Assembly: GCA_030648615.1 (NCBI GenBank)
Contig: JAUSHJ010000032.1
Coordinates: 1 to 54,102, forward strand
Direction of reading: 5' to 3'
Length of the DNA stretch: 54,102 nt
Origin: Microcaldota archaeon
GTDB taxonomy: Archaea > Micrarchaeota > Micrarchaeia > Anstonellales > Bilamarchaeaceae
Positions within the stretch are counted from its first letter, which is position 1. Each line of letters begins with the position of its first letter. A model generated the notes under the pieces. It was not told where the DNA came from. It was given only the letters and a program-made list of their open reading frames with translations, and did not search any database. Of this stretch, positions 23,718-32,749 are shown in pieces. Both the position numbers and the translations under genes were made by a program.

Positions 23718-24470
23718 TCATTTGTGTGCTAGCTTCCACATAACTTCAAAATATTCTCTAAACGATTCGGCAACTTTTTTGTTTCGTACTCTAAATACAA
23801 TGGGGTCTCTAATCCACAGGGCAATGAATACTACGTCCTTGTAAATATTAATTGTGGCAGGAGTTTCTTGGTCTATGAATCTATTAGTTGTAATAAACGA
23901 TTTCTGTTCATACTTGAAAGTATCCCTTGCACTTTCATTATAAATAATTCTCCATTTCATTTTCTTTTCTTCACATTTCATAATAACTTTTTGTATAAAC
24001 CTATCTGTTCGTTCCCTATCTTCTCCGGCATAGGCACCTAGGACATACCACGTGTCTCCCTTACCCATCTCTCTAATTCCGTCATTAAATATAGTTTCCA
24101 TCCCTTTCCAGCCTTGGAATACCTCTGCTTCGCTTTCTTCTTTACCAACATGCATCATTTTACTTAATTCTGGAATTATTTTATTAATTTCATTTTCTTG
24201 TTCATCAATTTTTTTCTTTTTATCTTTTAAAAAATCAATTAATCTAATCGGTTCAACTGCCTTATAATGTTTAGTATTTGCAATTTTTACGTAACCAACC
24301 AACCCCTTTGTCGCAAGTCTTTCCAACCCATCATAAACTTTGGAGCCATGAACGCCAGTTTTTTTAATTATGTTTCCTGTGGTCGTAGTACCTAATTTCA
24401 ACAGTTCCAAGTATATCTTAATTTCATTTGGAGTTAGTCCGATATCCTGAAGTATTGTCTTAATTTCCAT
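23718..24470 (-). CDS. TrmB family transcriptional regulator
   Basis: 250 aa. The N-terminal winged helix (LTPNEIKIYLELLKLGTTTT, then VHGSKVYDGLERLATKGLV, residues 11-60) and a following coiled segment are typical of TrmB. The C-terminal part (about 105-250) is a PLD-like effector domain as in the TrmB family (EVFQGWKGMETIFNDGI). Such proteins usually sense sugars or other metabolites. It is divergent from 24577. The inverted repeat CCCCC-GACT-GGGGG (24514-24527) between the two genes is a candidate operator. Confidence 0.85.
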   Translation of the reverse strand: MEIKTILQDIGLTPNEIKIYLELLKLGTTTTGNIIKKTGVHGSKVYDGLERLATKGLVGYVKIANTKHYKAVEPIRLIDFLKDKKKKIDEQENEINKIIPELSKMMHVGKEESEAEVFQGWKGMETIFNDGIREMGKGDTWYVLGAYAGEDRERTDRFIQKVIMKCEEKKMKWRIIYNESARDTFKYEQKSFITTNRFIDQETPATINIYKDVVFIALWIRDPIVFRVRNKKVAESFREYFEVMWKLAHK

Positions 24471-24513
24471 AATTATATTGCATAGTAAAACATTAAAGAA
24501 TCTTTCTATTGTT

Positions 24514-24527
24514 CCCCCGACTGGGGG
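24514..24527. promoter_or_regulatory. Inverted repeat in the TrmB divergent promoter
   Basis: CCCCCGACTGGGGG is a perfect 5-bp inverted repeat with a 4-base centre in an otherwise AT-rich stretch. It sits between the TrmB regulator and the plus-strand gene, whose TATTAAATATTA box begins near 24534. Position and symmetry suggest an operator for the adjacent regulator; not demonstrated. Confidence 0.4.
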
Positions 24528-24576
24528 TAATTATTATTAAATATTACCTAAGTCACAATTAAACATGGGTGATAAC

Positions 24577-25092
24577 ATGAAAAAAACACAAAACAGAAAA
24601 TGCAATGGGTTACCTCCAAATAATGGTTTCGGGTGTCAAAATGGCTTACCAGAAGGCCTTCTAAAATCGAAGACCGTTGTCTCTGAATCGGAAGTAAGTC
24701 GTCCAATTAGTTCAGATAAAACGGAAATTTTGAGAAAGCTATTAATGGCACGTGATAATCCAGATAAGCTGTTTTCTCTCGCAAACAGTTATAATGATCC
24801 ATTAGTTACGATAAAAGTGATGGAAATGTTAGAAGAATTTATTCGTAAAAAGGTTGGACGGACAGTCGAATTAAACAAACCAATGAAACCTGAGGTTCTG
24901 ATATGTCTGTCAGAATATCTTAATCTTTCTTCACTTGGTGAAACCGTAATCGTGCAACTTAGGGAACTTGCTAAAACCGATTCACGCGCTATGGATATAT
25001 TGAAAGCGAAATTTCTCCCCGATTTGTTTCGGAGTAGGGTATATCTAGATGAAATGGGAGCATTACTAGGGGATTTATTTCCTCCAAGATGA
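24577..25092 (+). CDS. Hypothetical helical protein
   Basis: 171 aa, not recognised. The first 45 residues are polar with two cysteines (CNGLPPNNGFGC). The rest is predicted all-helical with short repeats like VMEMLEEFIRKKVG and VIVQLRELAKTDSR, resembling HEAT/ARM-type solenoids. The ATG at 24577 is preferred over 24565 because GGGTGAT at 24567-24573 precedes it. It is transcribed away from the TrmB regulator and may be its target. No membrane segment. Confidence 0.6.
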   Translation: MKKTQNRKCNGLPPNNGFGCQNGLPEGLLKSKTVVSESEVSRPISSDKTEILRKLLMARDNPDKLFSLANSYNDPLVTIKVMEMLEEFIRKKVGRTVELNKPMKPEVLICLSEYLNLSSLGETVIVQLRELAKTDSRAMDILKAKFLPDLFRSRVYLDEMGALLGDLFPPR

Positions 25093-25136
25093 TTACAAAT
25101 GATTAGGTTCTTCACGGTCAATGCCAAATAGTCATT

Positions 25137-25583
25137 TTATTTTTTCTTCTTAAAATCCAGAGAAACAGAATTGATACAATATCTTTTCCCTGTGGGCTTC
25201 GGTCCATCATCAAATACGTGGCCCAAGTGCCCTCCGCATTTTTTACATATCACTTCAATTCGGCGCATGCCAAAACCAGAATCTTCCTTTAGCACAACTT
25301 TATCATCAAAAGCAGCAAAGAAACTTGGCCATCCGCAGTGAGAGTCAAACTTAGTGTTGGAAGAAAAGAGTTCGGCACCGCAACCAGTACAGAGATATGT
25401 CCCATCTTCTTTAGTATTTACGTATTTTCCAGTAAATGGTATCTCAGTTCCTTTCTCACGTAATACACGGTACTGCTGAGGATTTAGTTTCTTTTTCCAT
25501 TCGTCATTAGATAGTGATTTGATGAATCTTGAACTTTTTCTTTGGTTCAAGGGTTGTTCAGTTTTAGAAATTTTAATAGCCAT
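25137..25583 (-). CDS. msrB: Peptide-methionine (R)-S-oxide reductase MsrB
   Basis: 148 aa, standard size. It reduces R-methionine sulfoxide in proteins. The sequence shows the zinc-binding pairs CTGC and [15 protein letters not shown], and the catalytic segment [12 protein letters not shown] with the nucleophilic Cys. The start ([10 protein letters not shown]) has GGTGA upstream on the coding strand. It is the last gene after the aro/Phe/Tyr operon, 4 bp past the aminotransferase. MsrB is common in bacteria and patchy in archaea, so transfer is possible. Confidence 0.95.
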   Translation of the reverse strand: MAIKISKTEQPLNQRKSSRFIKSLSNDEWKKKLNPQQYRVLREKGTEIPFTGKYVNTKEDGTYLCTGCGAELFSSNTKFDSHCGWPSFFAAFDDKVVLKEDSGFGMRRIEVICKKCGGHLGHVFDDGPKPTGKRYCINSVSLDFKKKK

Positions 25584-25587
25584 TAAC

Positions 25588-26658
25588 TCACCTAATTAAT
25601 TCTACAATTTTTCCCAAGGCACTTTTCAAAACCGTTTCTTCTCTACAAAGAGATATTCGTATGTGTTGCGGATAATCGCCGAATGCTGCACCCGGAATTA
25701 CTGCAACGCCATCATCAAGAATTTCATTCACAAATTGTAGCGTATCTATTTTATTAGGTAGCCTGGGAAAAATATAAAATCCTGCATTTGGTTTAGAAAA
25801 TTCAACGTGTCCTTTCAATATGCTGGTAGCTAATTCCAGTCTCTTCATGCATAATCTCCTTGCGTCTTTAGCAACTTTATCTTTATTTTCCAGTGCTTTT
25901 AGGGCTCCAATTTGGAGGAACTGTGGTACGTTTGTTATAGCTATTTGGTTAAATGCAATTAGTTCTTTTACAATTGCCTCAGGAGCTACCATGTAGCCAA
26001 TGCGCCAGCCAGTCATACCGAATGTTTTTGAAAATGTATTTGCTACGACTAAATTATTTTCAAATTTCCTTTCTTTTCTTTCATCGAAGCAAAGATCACG
26101 ATAGGCATCATCTGCAAGTACTAACAATCCTTTTCTTTTAGCAAATTCAATAATTTCCCATTCTTCATTTTCTTTCCATGCATGGCTAGTTGGGTTAGAC
26201 GGGCTATTTAAGATTATTATTTTGGTTTTTTCATCCACTATTTCATCCAGTGCATCAAAATCTACTTTCCATTCATTTTCTTGTTTTAATTTTAATATTT
26301 TAGCACTGGCACCGAGTGATTTACACATTAGTTCATAGGCGGTCCAGTGAGGGGAAAAAATTATTGCATTGTCACCTATTTTTAAATAAAATTTTAGTAT
26401 AGCATATATTCCTATTTTTGATCCAGGAGTAACAACAATATTTTTTACATCGCAACTGTGTAATTTCGCAATTTTCTCTCTTAGTTCTATTTCTCCAGCA
26501 GAGCTACTGTACTTATCTTTACCATGCTTCATGGCTTGGTAAGTGGCAGTAAGAACCCCTTTCGGTGCATGCCAGTCTGGCTCACCAACGCTGAGTTTCA
26601 CTATTTTTTTCCCTTCCTTCTCCAATTTGTAAATTTTCTCGAAAATGTCGTATAGCAT
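25588..26658 (-). CDS. Class I PLP aminotransferase (aromatic/aspartate)
   Basis: 356 aa fold-type I aminotransferase. Visible are VGEPDWHAP, the Schiff-base lysine region [26 protein letters not shown] and the C-terminal Arg motif HIRISLCRE. Linked to tyrA and pheA, it most likely aminates phenylpyruvate and hydroxyphenylpyruvate to Phe and Tyr; aspartate is another possible substrate. The start at 26658 ([12 protein letters not shown]) is chosen because GGGT precedes it and it falls 4 bp after the tyrA stop; an upstream start would overlap tyrA. Confidence 0.88.
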   Translation of the reverse strand: MLYDIFEKIYKLEKEGKKIVKLSVGEPDWHAPKGVLTATYQAMKHGKDKYSSSAGEIELREKIAKLHSCDVKNIVVTPGSKIGIYAILKFYLKIGDNAIIFSPHWTAYELMCKSLGASAKILKLKQENEWKVDFDALDEIVDEKTKIIILNSPSNPTSHAWKENEEWEIIEFAKRKGLLVLADDAYRDLCFDERKERKFENNLVVANTFSKTFGMTGWRIGYMVAPEAIVKELIAFNQIAITNVPQFLQIGALKALENKDKVAKDARRLCMKRLELATSILKGHVEFSKPNAGFYIFPRLPNKIDTLQFVNEILDDGVAVIPGAAFGDYPQHIRISLCREETVLKSALGKIVELIR

Positions 26659-26662
26659 ATGT

Positions 26663-27436
26663 TTACCCAATGTTCTTTCGTAGTTTATCAAAAAAACCGT
26701 TTGTCTCTTCATAATCTTTTGCCTTTATCACATGTTTTAAAAATTCCAGTCTTGCAGTTATCTTTTCAAGCTGTTTTAGCGAATTAGGGTTAAACAATAT
26801 CTCAGCAAGCAAGTGGTCATCTTCGGAAAGCACTCCCCTAGCTATTTTTCGGTGTCTTGCGAAAGTTGATCCTGGCACCGCAGTACTATCCATGCATGCT
26901 GCAAATACCATGGACGAAACAAACGGTGTGGTCAGAGAGTATGCCATCATTTCATCGTGCTCTTTGAAAGAGTAATCAAAAATTCTTATGTTTAGAGAAG
27001 AGAATAATTTTTGGAACAGTGATTTTCCCTGTTCATCGCCTTCTTTTATGATGATTGCATTTTCTTCCCTAAGTGATTCCATGGTTGCAAATGTAGGTCC
27101 GAACATCGGGTGTACGGAAACGAATTTGAAGCTGCACTTTTTATAATAATCTGGCAACCCACTTTTTATAGATGTAACATCTGCTAATATACAATTCTCA
27201 GGAAGGTATTTTACAATTTCATCAAATGCCTTTATGGTATTCTGAAGTGTCACTGCATTTATCAAAACTTCAGGTTCGAATTGTTTAATTTCTTCTAAGT
27301 CATTGAGATTTTTCACATTTCCAATGCTGCCTATTTTGCTCTTGTTGACATCGTAAACTGAAACCTCGTTTTCTTTTGCCAATTCCTTTGCAATCCATGA
27401 TCCCATCTTTCCGCAACCAACTATTGTGATTTTCAT
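26663..27436 (-). CDS. tyrA: Prephenate dehydrogenase
   Basis: 257 aa NAD(P)-dependent enzyme converting prephenate to 4-hydroxyphenylpyruvate. The N-terminal Rossmann motif is VGCGKMGSWIAKEL (residues 5-18), with DVTSIKSG in the middle and the family hallmark SVHPMFGPTF (about 106-115). It is short and lacks fused chorismate mutase or ACT domains; the mutase is on pheA instead. The start overlaps the pheA stop by 4 bp. Confidence 0.92.
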   Translation of the reverse strand: MKITIVGCGKMGSWIAKELAKENEVSVYDVNKSKIGSIGNVKNLNDLEEIKQFEPEVLINAVTLQNTIKAFDEIVKYLPENCILADVTSIKSGLPDYYKKCSFKFVSVHPMFGPTFATMESLREENAIIIKEGDEQGKSLFQKLFSSLNIRIFDYSFKEHDEMMAYSLTTPFVSSMVFAACMDSTAVPGSTFARHRKIARGVLSEDDHLLAEILFNPNSLKQLEKITARLEFLKHVIKAKDYEETNGFFDKLRKNIG

Positions 27437-28491
27437 TGAGAATCACCTTTGTAACATCCGAGGAATTTGAACATCGCAGTTTCACGTTTCATTTTTTCCA
27501 TTGCATCTATAATTTTTTGGTCTTTGTCAGAGCCTTGGAAATCAAGAAGAAATGCGAATTTCTTCGGTTCCTTTCTTATTGGTCTAGATTCTATTCTTGT
27601 TAGGTTTATGTTTGAATCAGAAAATATTTTAAGTACTGAAAAAAGTGCTCCTGCTCTGTGTAGTGTTGAAAATACAACTGAGCATTTGTCTCCTTTTTCA
27701 GATGATTTTTCTTTTGCCACTATTATAAATCTCGTTGAATTTGATTCGTGGTCTTCTATATTTTCTTTTAGTATTTCAAGACCATATATTTCTGCGCAGA
27801 GTTTGCTTGCGATAACTGCAGCTGCTTTCGGCCTTTCCTTAGCCAGCATCTGTGCAGCTCCTGCCGTATCATAATATGGTCTTGCTTCGAGTTTGTTTCT
27901 CGATATAAATCCTCTGCACTGACCAAGAGCTTGCGGGTGAGAATATACTACTTTTATTTCTCTATAATCTGTATCTGGTATTGCGAGTAAACAGTGGTGC
28001 ACTGGCAGATTCATTTCCCCGACTATGCCCAGATCGCTTTCAATCAACAGATCGTTTACTTGATTTACAGGTCCTTCTATGGAATTTTCAATTGGTACAA
28101 GTCCGCTGTCTAGTTGTCCACTTTTAACACCTTCAAAAACATCTGCGAATTCAGTGCATGGTATAGGTACAGCATTTTTATCAAGCACTCGTATTCCTAT
28201 TTCGCCATAGGCACCGTGCTCTCCCTGAAACCCTACAAGCTTCAGATGTTGTTTCTGCACGTTTTTCGATTCTTTAACTATACTTTTAAATATTTCTTCA
28301 GAGAATCCAGAGTTTACTATTAGCGTTGCACTCTTCTTCACGTTTTCAATTACTTCTTTTTCCCGTGCAGGGTCTTCAATATCTTTTTTGAAGTTTCTTG
28401 CTTTAAGTATCAGTTCCATTCTTTCATTCAGCATATTTATTATTTCACTATCAACCAAATCTATTTTTTTCCTTGTTTCTTCTAAAGTCAT
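27433..28491 (-). CDS. pheA: Bifunctional chorismate mutase/prephenate dehydratase (P-protein)
   Basis: 352 aa. Residues 1-85 form an AroQ-type chorismate mutase (IDLVDSEIINMLNERMELIL). Residues about 87-265 are the prephenate dehydratase (GFQGEHGAYGEIG, GLVPIENSIEGPV, catalytic STRFIIVAKE). Residues about 275-350 are an ACT domain with the Phe-binding ESRP motif. It makes phenylpyruvate and is probably feedback-inhibited by Phe. The three-domain fusion is the bacterial-style arrangement. It lies between aroC and tyrA. Confidence 0.95.
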   Translation of the reverse strand: MTLEETRKKIDLVDSEIINMLNERMELILKARNFKKDIEDPAREKEVIENVKKSATLIVNSGFSEEIFKSIVKESKNVQKQHLKLVGFQGEHGAYGEIGIRVLDKNAVPIPCTEFADVFEGVKSGQLDSGLVPIENSIEGPVNQVNDLLIESDLGIVGEMNLPVHHCLLAIPDTDYREIKVVYSHPQALGQCRGFISRNKLEARPYYDTAGAAQMLAKERPKAAAVIASKLCAEIYGLEILKENIEDHESNSTRFIIVAKEKSSEKGDKCSVVFSTLHRAGALFSVLKIFSDSNINLTRIESRPIRKEPKKFAFLLDFQGSDKDQKIIDAMEKMKRETAMFKFLGCYKGDSQ

Positions 28492-28500
28492 AGTATCACC

Positions 28501-29490
28501 TTAAATTATACGTTTCATTTTTTGTTCAATAAGCATCAGATCTGCAAGAACAATTGCAGTTACTGCTTCAAGCACTACTGGTACTCTCAGGGCAATGCAG
28601 GCATCGTGCCTTCCTGCTACTGACAAATTAACCCGTTCTCCTGTTTTCAAGTCAACAGTTTTCTTATCAATTTTTATGCTTGAAGTAGGCTTGACAGCTA
28701 CACGAAATAGCAGTTCATTGCCGTTGGTTATTCCGCCGTTTATTCCTCCAGCGTTGTTCGTGGCGGTTTTACCGTTTGTATCAACTATTTCGTCATTACA
28801 CTCACTTCCGTGCATTTTTGCCGAAGAGAATCCAGCACCAAATTCTATTCCTTTTATTGCTGGTATAGAAAATACTGCGTGGCTTAACAAAGATTCAGCA
28901 GAATCAAAGAACGGTTCACCTAATCCTACTGGTAATCCGCTCACTTTACATTCAACAATTCCGCCTATGGAATCTCCAGTTTTAATTGCTTCGTCTATCG
29001 CACTTTCGATGTTTTTCATGCCACCTGCCTCTAGTAGTTTAGCATCTATTTTTATATTTTTCATGAGCTTTTTTGCTATTACTCCTGCTGCGACCAATAG
29101 TACGGTCAATCTACCGGAAAAATGTCCACCACCTCTATAATCGTTGAAACCGCCGAATTTTTGTACTGCGACGAAGTCAGCGTGTCCTGGCCTGGGGGTA
29201 TTCTTTATCTTTTCATAGGATGTCGAATTCACATCTTTGTTTTCGAATAATATTAGTATGGGTGCTCCGGTAGTTTTGTTGTCGAATACTCCGCTCTTTA
29301 TCATAGGGACATCGCTTTCTTTTCTAGGAGTAGTTCCCTTGGCACCGCTTTTTCGTCTATCCAAATCAGGTAGCAAATCTTCTGTTGACAACATTAGTCC
29401 AGCAGGACAGCCATCTATGAGTACACCTGTACATTCACCGTGCGATTCTCCGAGCACGCTTACTCTGAATAGTTTTCCAAATGAATTCAT
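28501..29490 (-). CDS. aroC: Chorismate synthase
   Basis: 329 aa, slightly shorter than the usual 350-390. It converts EPSP to chorismate using reduced FMN. Family signatures: GESHGECTGVLIDGCPAGL at the N-terminus, DRRKSGAKGTTPRKESD, RPGHADF, DYRGGGHFSGRLT, GFSSAKMHGSECND and GGINGGITNG. GGTGATG precedes the start. Its position 4 bp after aroA and 9 bp before pheA keeps it inside the operon. Confidence 0.96.
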   Translation of the reverse strand: MNSFGKLFRVSVLGESHGECTGVLIDGCPAGLMLSTEDLLPDLDRRKSGAKGTTPRKESDVPMIKSGVFDNKTTGAPILILFENKDVNSTSYEKIKNTPRPGHADFVAVQKFGGFNDYRGGGHFSGRLTVLLVAAGVIAKKLMKNIKIDAKLLEAGGMKNIESAIDEAIKTGDSIGGIVECKVSGLPVGLGEPFFDSAESLLSHAVFSIPAIKGIEFGAGFSSAKMHGSECNDEIVDTNGKTATNNAGGINGGITNGNELLFRVAVKPTSSIKIDKKTVDLKTGERVNLSVAGRHDACIALRVPVVLEAVTAIVLADLMLIEQKMKRII

Positions 29491-29494
29491 GTCA

Positions 29495-30817
29495 TCACCT
29501 TTTTTTGTTAATTTTTGTCCCTATTAATTTGTCCAAGTCTTCAAAAAATCCAGGATACGATTTTGCAACGCATTCTGGATCGTTTATCTTAACTCCTTTT
29601 TCTGATTTAAGTGCTGCAATGGCACATGCCATCGCTATCCTATGGTCATTGTGAGAATTAATTTCGCCACCTTTTAATTTAGTTCCAGTAATTTCCATAA
29701 TATTGCCAACAATCTTTATTTTCGCACCTATCTTTGTAAATTCTTCAACCAGGGTAGCGGCTCTGTTACTTTCTTTATGCAGAAGCCGTTCAACACCAGT
29801 AATGCGACTAGTTCCTTTACAATTACAGGCAAGTACAACGAGCGGTGGGAACAAATCAGGGCAATTCGTTGCATCGAAATTGAATGCATTCAGTTCATCC
29901 TTACTTACAATTACATTTTCATTATTAATTTCGATTTTAGCACCAGCATTTTTTAGTGCATTTATTATTTGTTGATCTGGTTGAAGTCCATTGCTTAATT
30001 TGTTTACTTTGATTTTATCCGCTATCGCACCAGCGACCAATAGAAACGCAGCTCCAGACCAGTCTCCTTCCACGGTGACTGATGCTACGTTGTAATTTTG
30101 TTTTCCAGCAATTATGAATTTTTGCATATTATGTGTCAATTCGGCACTAGAATTTACACAACTTTGCCCTTCGGTTTTTAACCGAATGGGCAAATCATTT
30201 TCGGTCTTTATTTTTATTCCAAATAGTTTCAGAACTTCAATGGTCATCGCAACATATTGTTCGCTTTTCAGATCTACTACTTCTATCTCTGAATCTATTT
30301 TGCATAATGGAAGTGCCATGAGCAAACCACTTATAAACTGCGAACTTACTGAGCCGTCTACTTTTACAGTTCCTCCTTTCAAAGGACCTTTCACTGTTAT
30401 GGGTGGTTTTCCATTTGTTGTATTGCAGCTAGCACCCAATGTAGTCAGTGGTTGTTCCATCATCTCAACTGGTCTTTTCAAAAGTGATCCACTGCCAGTG
30501 ATTACAATCTCTTCATTGAATAATGCTGCGATTGGAGTAAACATTCGCATACATAGCCCAGATTCCCCGCAATCTAGGGTATTGGCTACAGGTGTTCTTC
30601 CTCCAGTTATTATAACTTTAGTATTTTCCCTAGTTACTTTTGCACCAAGTCCTTCAGCAATCCTCATCGCTGCTAGTGCATCATCACAGAAAGACGGATT
30701 AGTAATCATCGAAGTGCCTTCGGCTAGTGAAGCCGCTGCTACTGCGCGCTGCATCATGCTTTTTGAAGGTGGAGCATCAATTTCTCCGTTAATTTCACTT
30801 GGTTTGATATATCTCAT
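29495..30817 (-). CDS. aroA: EPSP synthase carrying a palindromic in-frame insertion
   Basis: 440 aa 3-phosphoshikimate 1-carboxyvinyltransferase. Signatures: PPSKSMMQRAVAAASL at the start, GESGLCMRMFTPI, GSVSSQFISGLLMALPL, GDWSGAAFLLVAGA and HNDHRIAMACAIAAL. Between FGIKIKTEN and MQKFIIAGKQ about 22 extra residues (DLPIRLKTEGQSCVNSSAEL then THN) appear that family members do not need. They are encoded exactly by a palindromic DNA element (30129-30196). The frame is kept, and all core motifs are intact, so the enzyme is probably active. It overlaps the aroE-aroK end by 23 bp. Confidence 0.95.
   Translation of the reverse strand: MRYIKPSEINGEIDAPPSKSMMQRAVAAASLAEGTSMITNPSFCDDALAAMRIAEGLGAKVTRENTKVIITGGRTPVANTLDCGESGLCMRMFTPIAALFNEEIVITGSGSLLKRPVEMMEQPLTTLGASCNTTNGKPPITVKGPLKGGTVKVDGSVSSQFISGLLMALPLCKIDSEIEVVDLKSEQYVAMTIEVLKLFGIKIKTENDLPIRLKTEGQSCVNSSAELTHNMQKFIIAGKQNYNVASVTVEGDWSGAAFLLVAGAIADKIKVNKLSNGLQPDQQIINALKNAGAKIEINNENVIVSKDELNAFNFDATNCPDLFPPLVVLACNCKGTSRITGVERLLHKESNRAATLVEEFTKIGAKIKIVGNIMEITGTKLKGGEINSHNDHRIAMACAIAALKSEKGVKINDPECVAKSYPGFFEDLDKLIGTKINKKR
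30129..30196. repeat. Palindromic element inserted in aroA
   Basis: Left unit: TGTGT-c-AATTC...GAATT-t-ACACA (about 30132-30161). Right unit: TTTGCCC-TTCGGTT-TTT-AACCGAA-t-GGGCAAA (30163-30194), a 14-bp stem with one bulge. Both units recur at the ends of the intergenic array (34638-34670 and 34944-34972), there separated by about ten more hairpins. The left unit also recurs at the right window edge. The length is compatible with a multiple of three, and the insertion is read in-frame. Confidence 0.8.
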
Positions 30818-32102
30818 TAGTTATCAACTCTGCCACTTGTGAAGCCGTCCTGTTTTCAGTATTCACTATAAGGTCAGCAGCTTTTGCATAAATACTTAGC
30901 CTATTTTTAACGATAGTCTTTGCAATTTCCTCTCTATTTTCTACGTTAACGAGTGGTCTTGAAGTATCTCCGTGAGTTCTTCGAAGTGCTGTTTCGGCAC
31001 TTACATATAGCCAAATAACTGTACAATGTTGTTGTAGCAATTCTATGTTATTTGGATCAAGTACAATTCCACCACCACATGAAATCACAGAATTTTTGGC
31101 ATTTTTTATTTTTTTTAGTTCTTCACTTTCCATTTTTCTGAATTCTTTTTCTCCATGCTTTTCAAATATTTCTTTTATGCTGACTCCTGCTAGTTTCTCT
31201 ATGTCTTCATCAACATTCACAATATTCATTTTGGTTTTCTTAGCAATTTCTTTTGCCACGGAAGTTTTTCCACTGCCCATGAAACCGATAAGTGCAATAT
31301 TGTTATTTTTGTCTGGTACTTTTTTATGAATCGCTTTCTGCATAATGTCTGCCGGAGCAGTTTTCCCAGTAAATATTTCGAATGCCCTAAGTCCCTGGAA
31401 AAATAACCATTCTGTTCCATCTATTATTTTGCATCCTTTAGTCAGGGCATCTTCAATTAATGCTGTTTTTTTCGAGTAATTTGCATCTAATATTACTGTA
31501 TTTTTTCGAAGTAATTCACCTGGTATTATTCTTTCTGTGGTGCCTATTGTAGACATTATTATGTCTGCTTCAGGGATGATTTTTTCAAGTTCTGAAAATT
31601 TAAGAGAACAAAAATTACAGTTGAATTTTTTTGCCAGTTTTTTTGCGTTTTCTATCGTTCTGTTTGCTATGGTGACTTTTGCATCTACAGCTGTTAACGT
31701 ATATGCAGCAGCAACAGCAGCTCCACCTGCTCCTAGTACCACTACCTTTTTTTCTTCGAGTTTAACATCGTGTGCAATGAATGATCCGATTATGCCTACG
31801 GTGTCAGTGTTAAATCCTTTGATTTTTTCCTTTTCTATAAGTATGGTGTTTACCATTCCGGTTGCATTTGCACTTTCGTCAAGTTCATCAGTTAATTTTG
31901 CAAATCCTTCTTTGAACGGTGCAGTTACATTCAGTCCAGTTATGCCTATTTCTTTTGCAGTCTGCAGTGCCTCTTCTGCATTATCTGCTAGTAATCTGGT
32001 GTACACTGCATCTATTCCTAGTGTATCGAATGCCGCATTGTGCATCTGAGGGCTTTTGCTGTGCAATATCGGTTTTCCGGTAACTGCGAATATTTCGGTC
32101 AT
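30795..32102 (-). CDS. aroE-aroK: Shikimate dehydrogenase-shikimate kinase fusion
   Basis: 435 aa fusion of two consecutive pathway steps. Residues 1-260: shikimate dehydrogenase (GKPILHSKSPQMHNAAF, NVTAPFKEG with the catalytic Lys, GFNTDTVG, VVLGAGGAAVAAAY). Residues about 268-435: P-loop shikimate kinase (IALIGFMGSGKTSVAKEIAK Walker A at about 271-279, DVDE-type DEDIEKLAG, GGGIVL, DTSRPL lid). Most archaea use an unrelated GHMP-type shikimate kinase, so this bacterial-type kinase and the fusion suggest acquisition. 4-bp overlap with aroD. Confidence 0.94.
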   Translation of the reverse strand: MTEIFAVTGKPILHSKSPQMHNAAFDTLGIDAVYTRLLADNAEEALQTAKEIGITGLNVTAPFKEGFAKLTDELDESANATGMVNTILIEKEKIKGFNTDTVGIIGSFIAHDVKLEEKKVVVLGAGGAAVAAAYTLTAVDAKVTIANRTIENAKKLAKKFNCNFCSLKFSELEKIIPEADIIMSTIGTTERIIPGELLRKNTVILDANYSKKTALIEDALTKGCKIIDGTEWLFFQGLRAFEIFTGKTAPADIMQKAIHKKVPDKNNNIALIGFMGSGKTSVAKEIAKKTKMNIVNVDEDIEKLAGVSIKEIFEKHGEKEFRKMESEELKKIKNAKNSVISCGGGIVLDPNNIELLQQHCTVIWLYVSAETALRRTHGDTSRPLVNVENREEIAKTIVKNRLSIYAKAADLIVNTENRTASQVAELITNEIYQTK

Positions 32103-32749
32103 AGGTATCTCCTTAACTCAGCAATGGCTTTTTTCATAGTATTTATCTCTATTTGTCCATCTGCAGTTTCTTTTCCAACTGCCAGGGATGAAAACGTGAA
32201 TTGACTTCCCAGTATGGGTGCAACTATCCGTGTTATTTTTCCTTTTTCCCCTATACCTATTATAATTATTTTCTTTTCAGAATCCAGGAGTCCGAATAAT
32301 CTTGCATTATCTCTGTCAGAATTAATTTTGCATGCTATTTTTGCAATATCTGCACCAGATTCAAAACACCATTGAATTATTTGTTCCAATTCTCCTCGTG
32401 GTGGTGTTTTCTCATAGTTGTGATAAGACACTATTACTTTGCAGTTTTTTTGTTTCGCTTTTTTTACTATTTCATTTTCATATTCGTCTTTGGATTCTAC
32501 TTCTATATCTACATAAGCTGCACCCGAGTCTATGGCTTTTATTAGTATATTTTTCCTGAACTCGTCACTCTTTCCATCTGGTCTGTAAGTAGCAATAAGT
32601 TTCATCGATTGCGAGAATATTTTTTCCATGTCACCTTCTTTCAATTCCTTTAATGCATCTAGCCTTACCTCTGCAAGTTCTAGTCCTTTAAGTGATCTTA
32701 TGACGTTTTCAGTAGTATTCTCTTTTATGCTAACACATATCAGGTTCAT
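32099..32749 (-). CDS. aroD: 3-dehydroquinate dehydratase, type I
   Basis: 216 aa class I (Schiff-base) dehydroquinase. Visible: EVRLDAL near the N-terminus, ATYRPDGKSDEFR, YVDIEVES, VSYHNYEKTP with the catalytic His, and IAKIACKI with the Schiff-base Lys; the C-terminus GSQFTFSSLAVGKETADGQI closes the active site. Size matches archaeal AroD. It overlaps both neighbours, aroB by 20 bp and aroE-aroK by 4 bp, so translation is tightly coupled. Confidence 0.95.
   Translation of the reverse strand: MNLICVSIKENTTENVIRSLKGLELAEVRLDALKELKEGDMEKIFSQSMKLIATYRPDGKSDEFRKNILIKAIDSGAAYVDIEVESKDEYENEIVKKAKQKNCKVIVSYHNYEKTPPRGELEQIIQWCFESGADIAKIACKINSDRDNARLFGLLDSEKKIIIIGIGEKGKITRIVAPILGSQFTFSSLAVGKETADGQIEINTMKKAIAELRRYL

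Noticed and set aside
28595-29140. Long open frames opposite aroC, aroA and the aroE-aroK gene
   Set aside because: Antisense shadows; the minus-strand products match well-known enzyme families over their full length.
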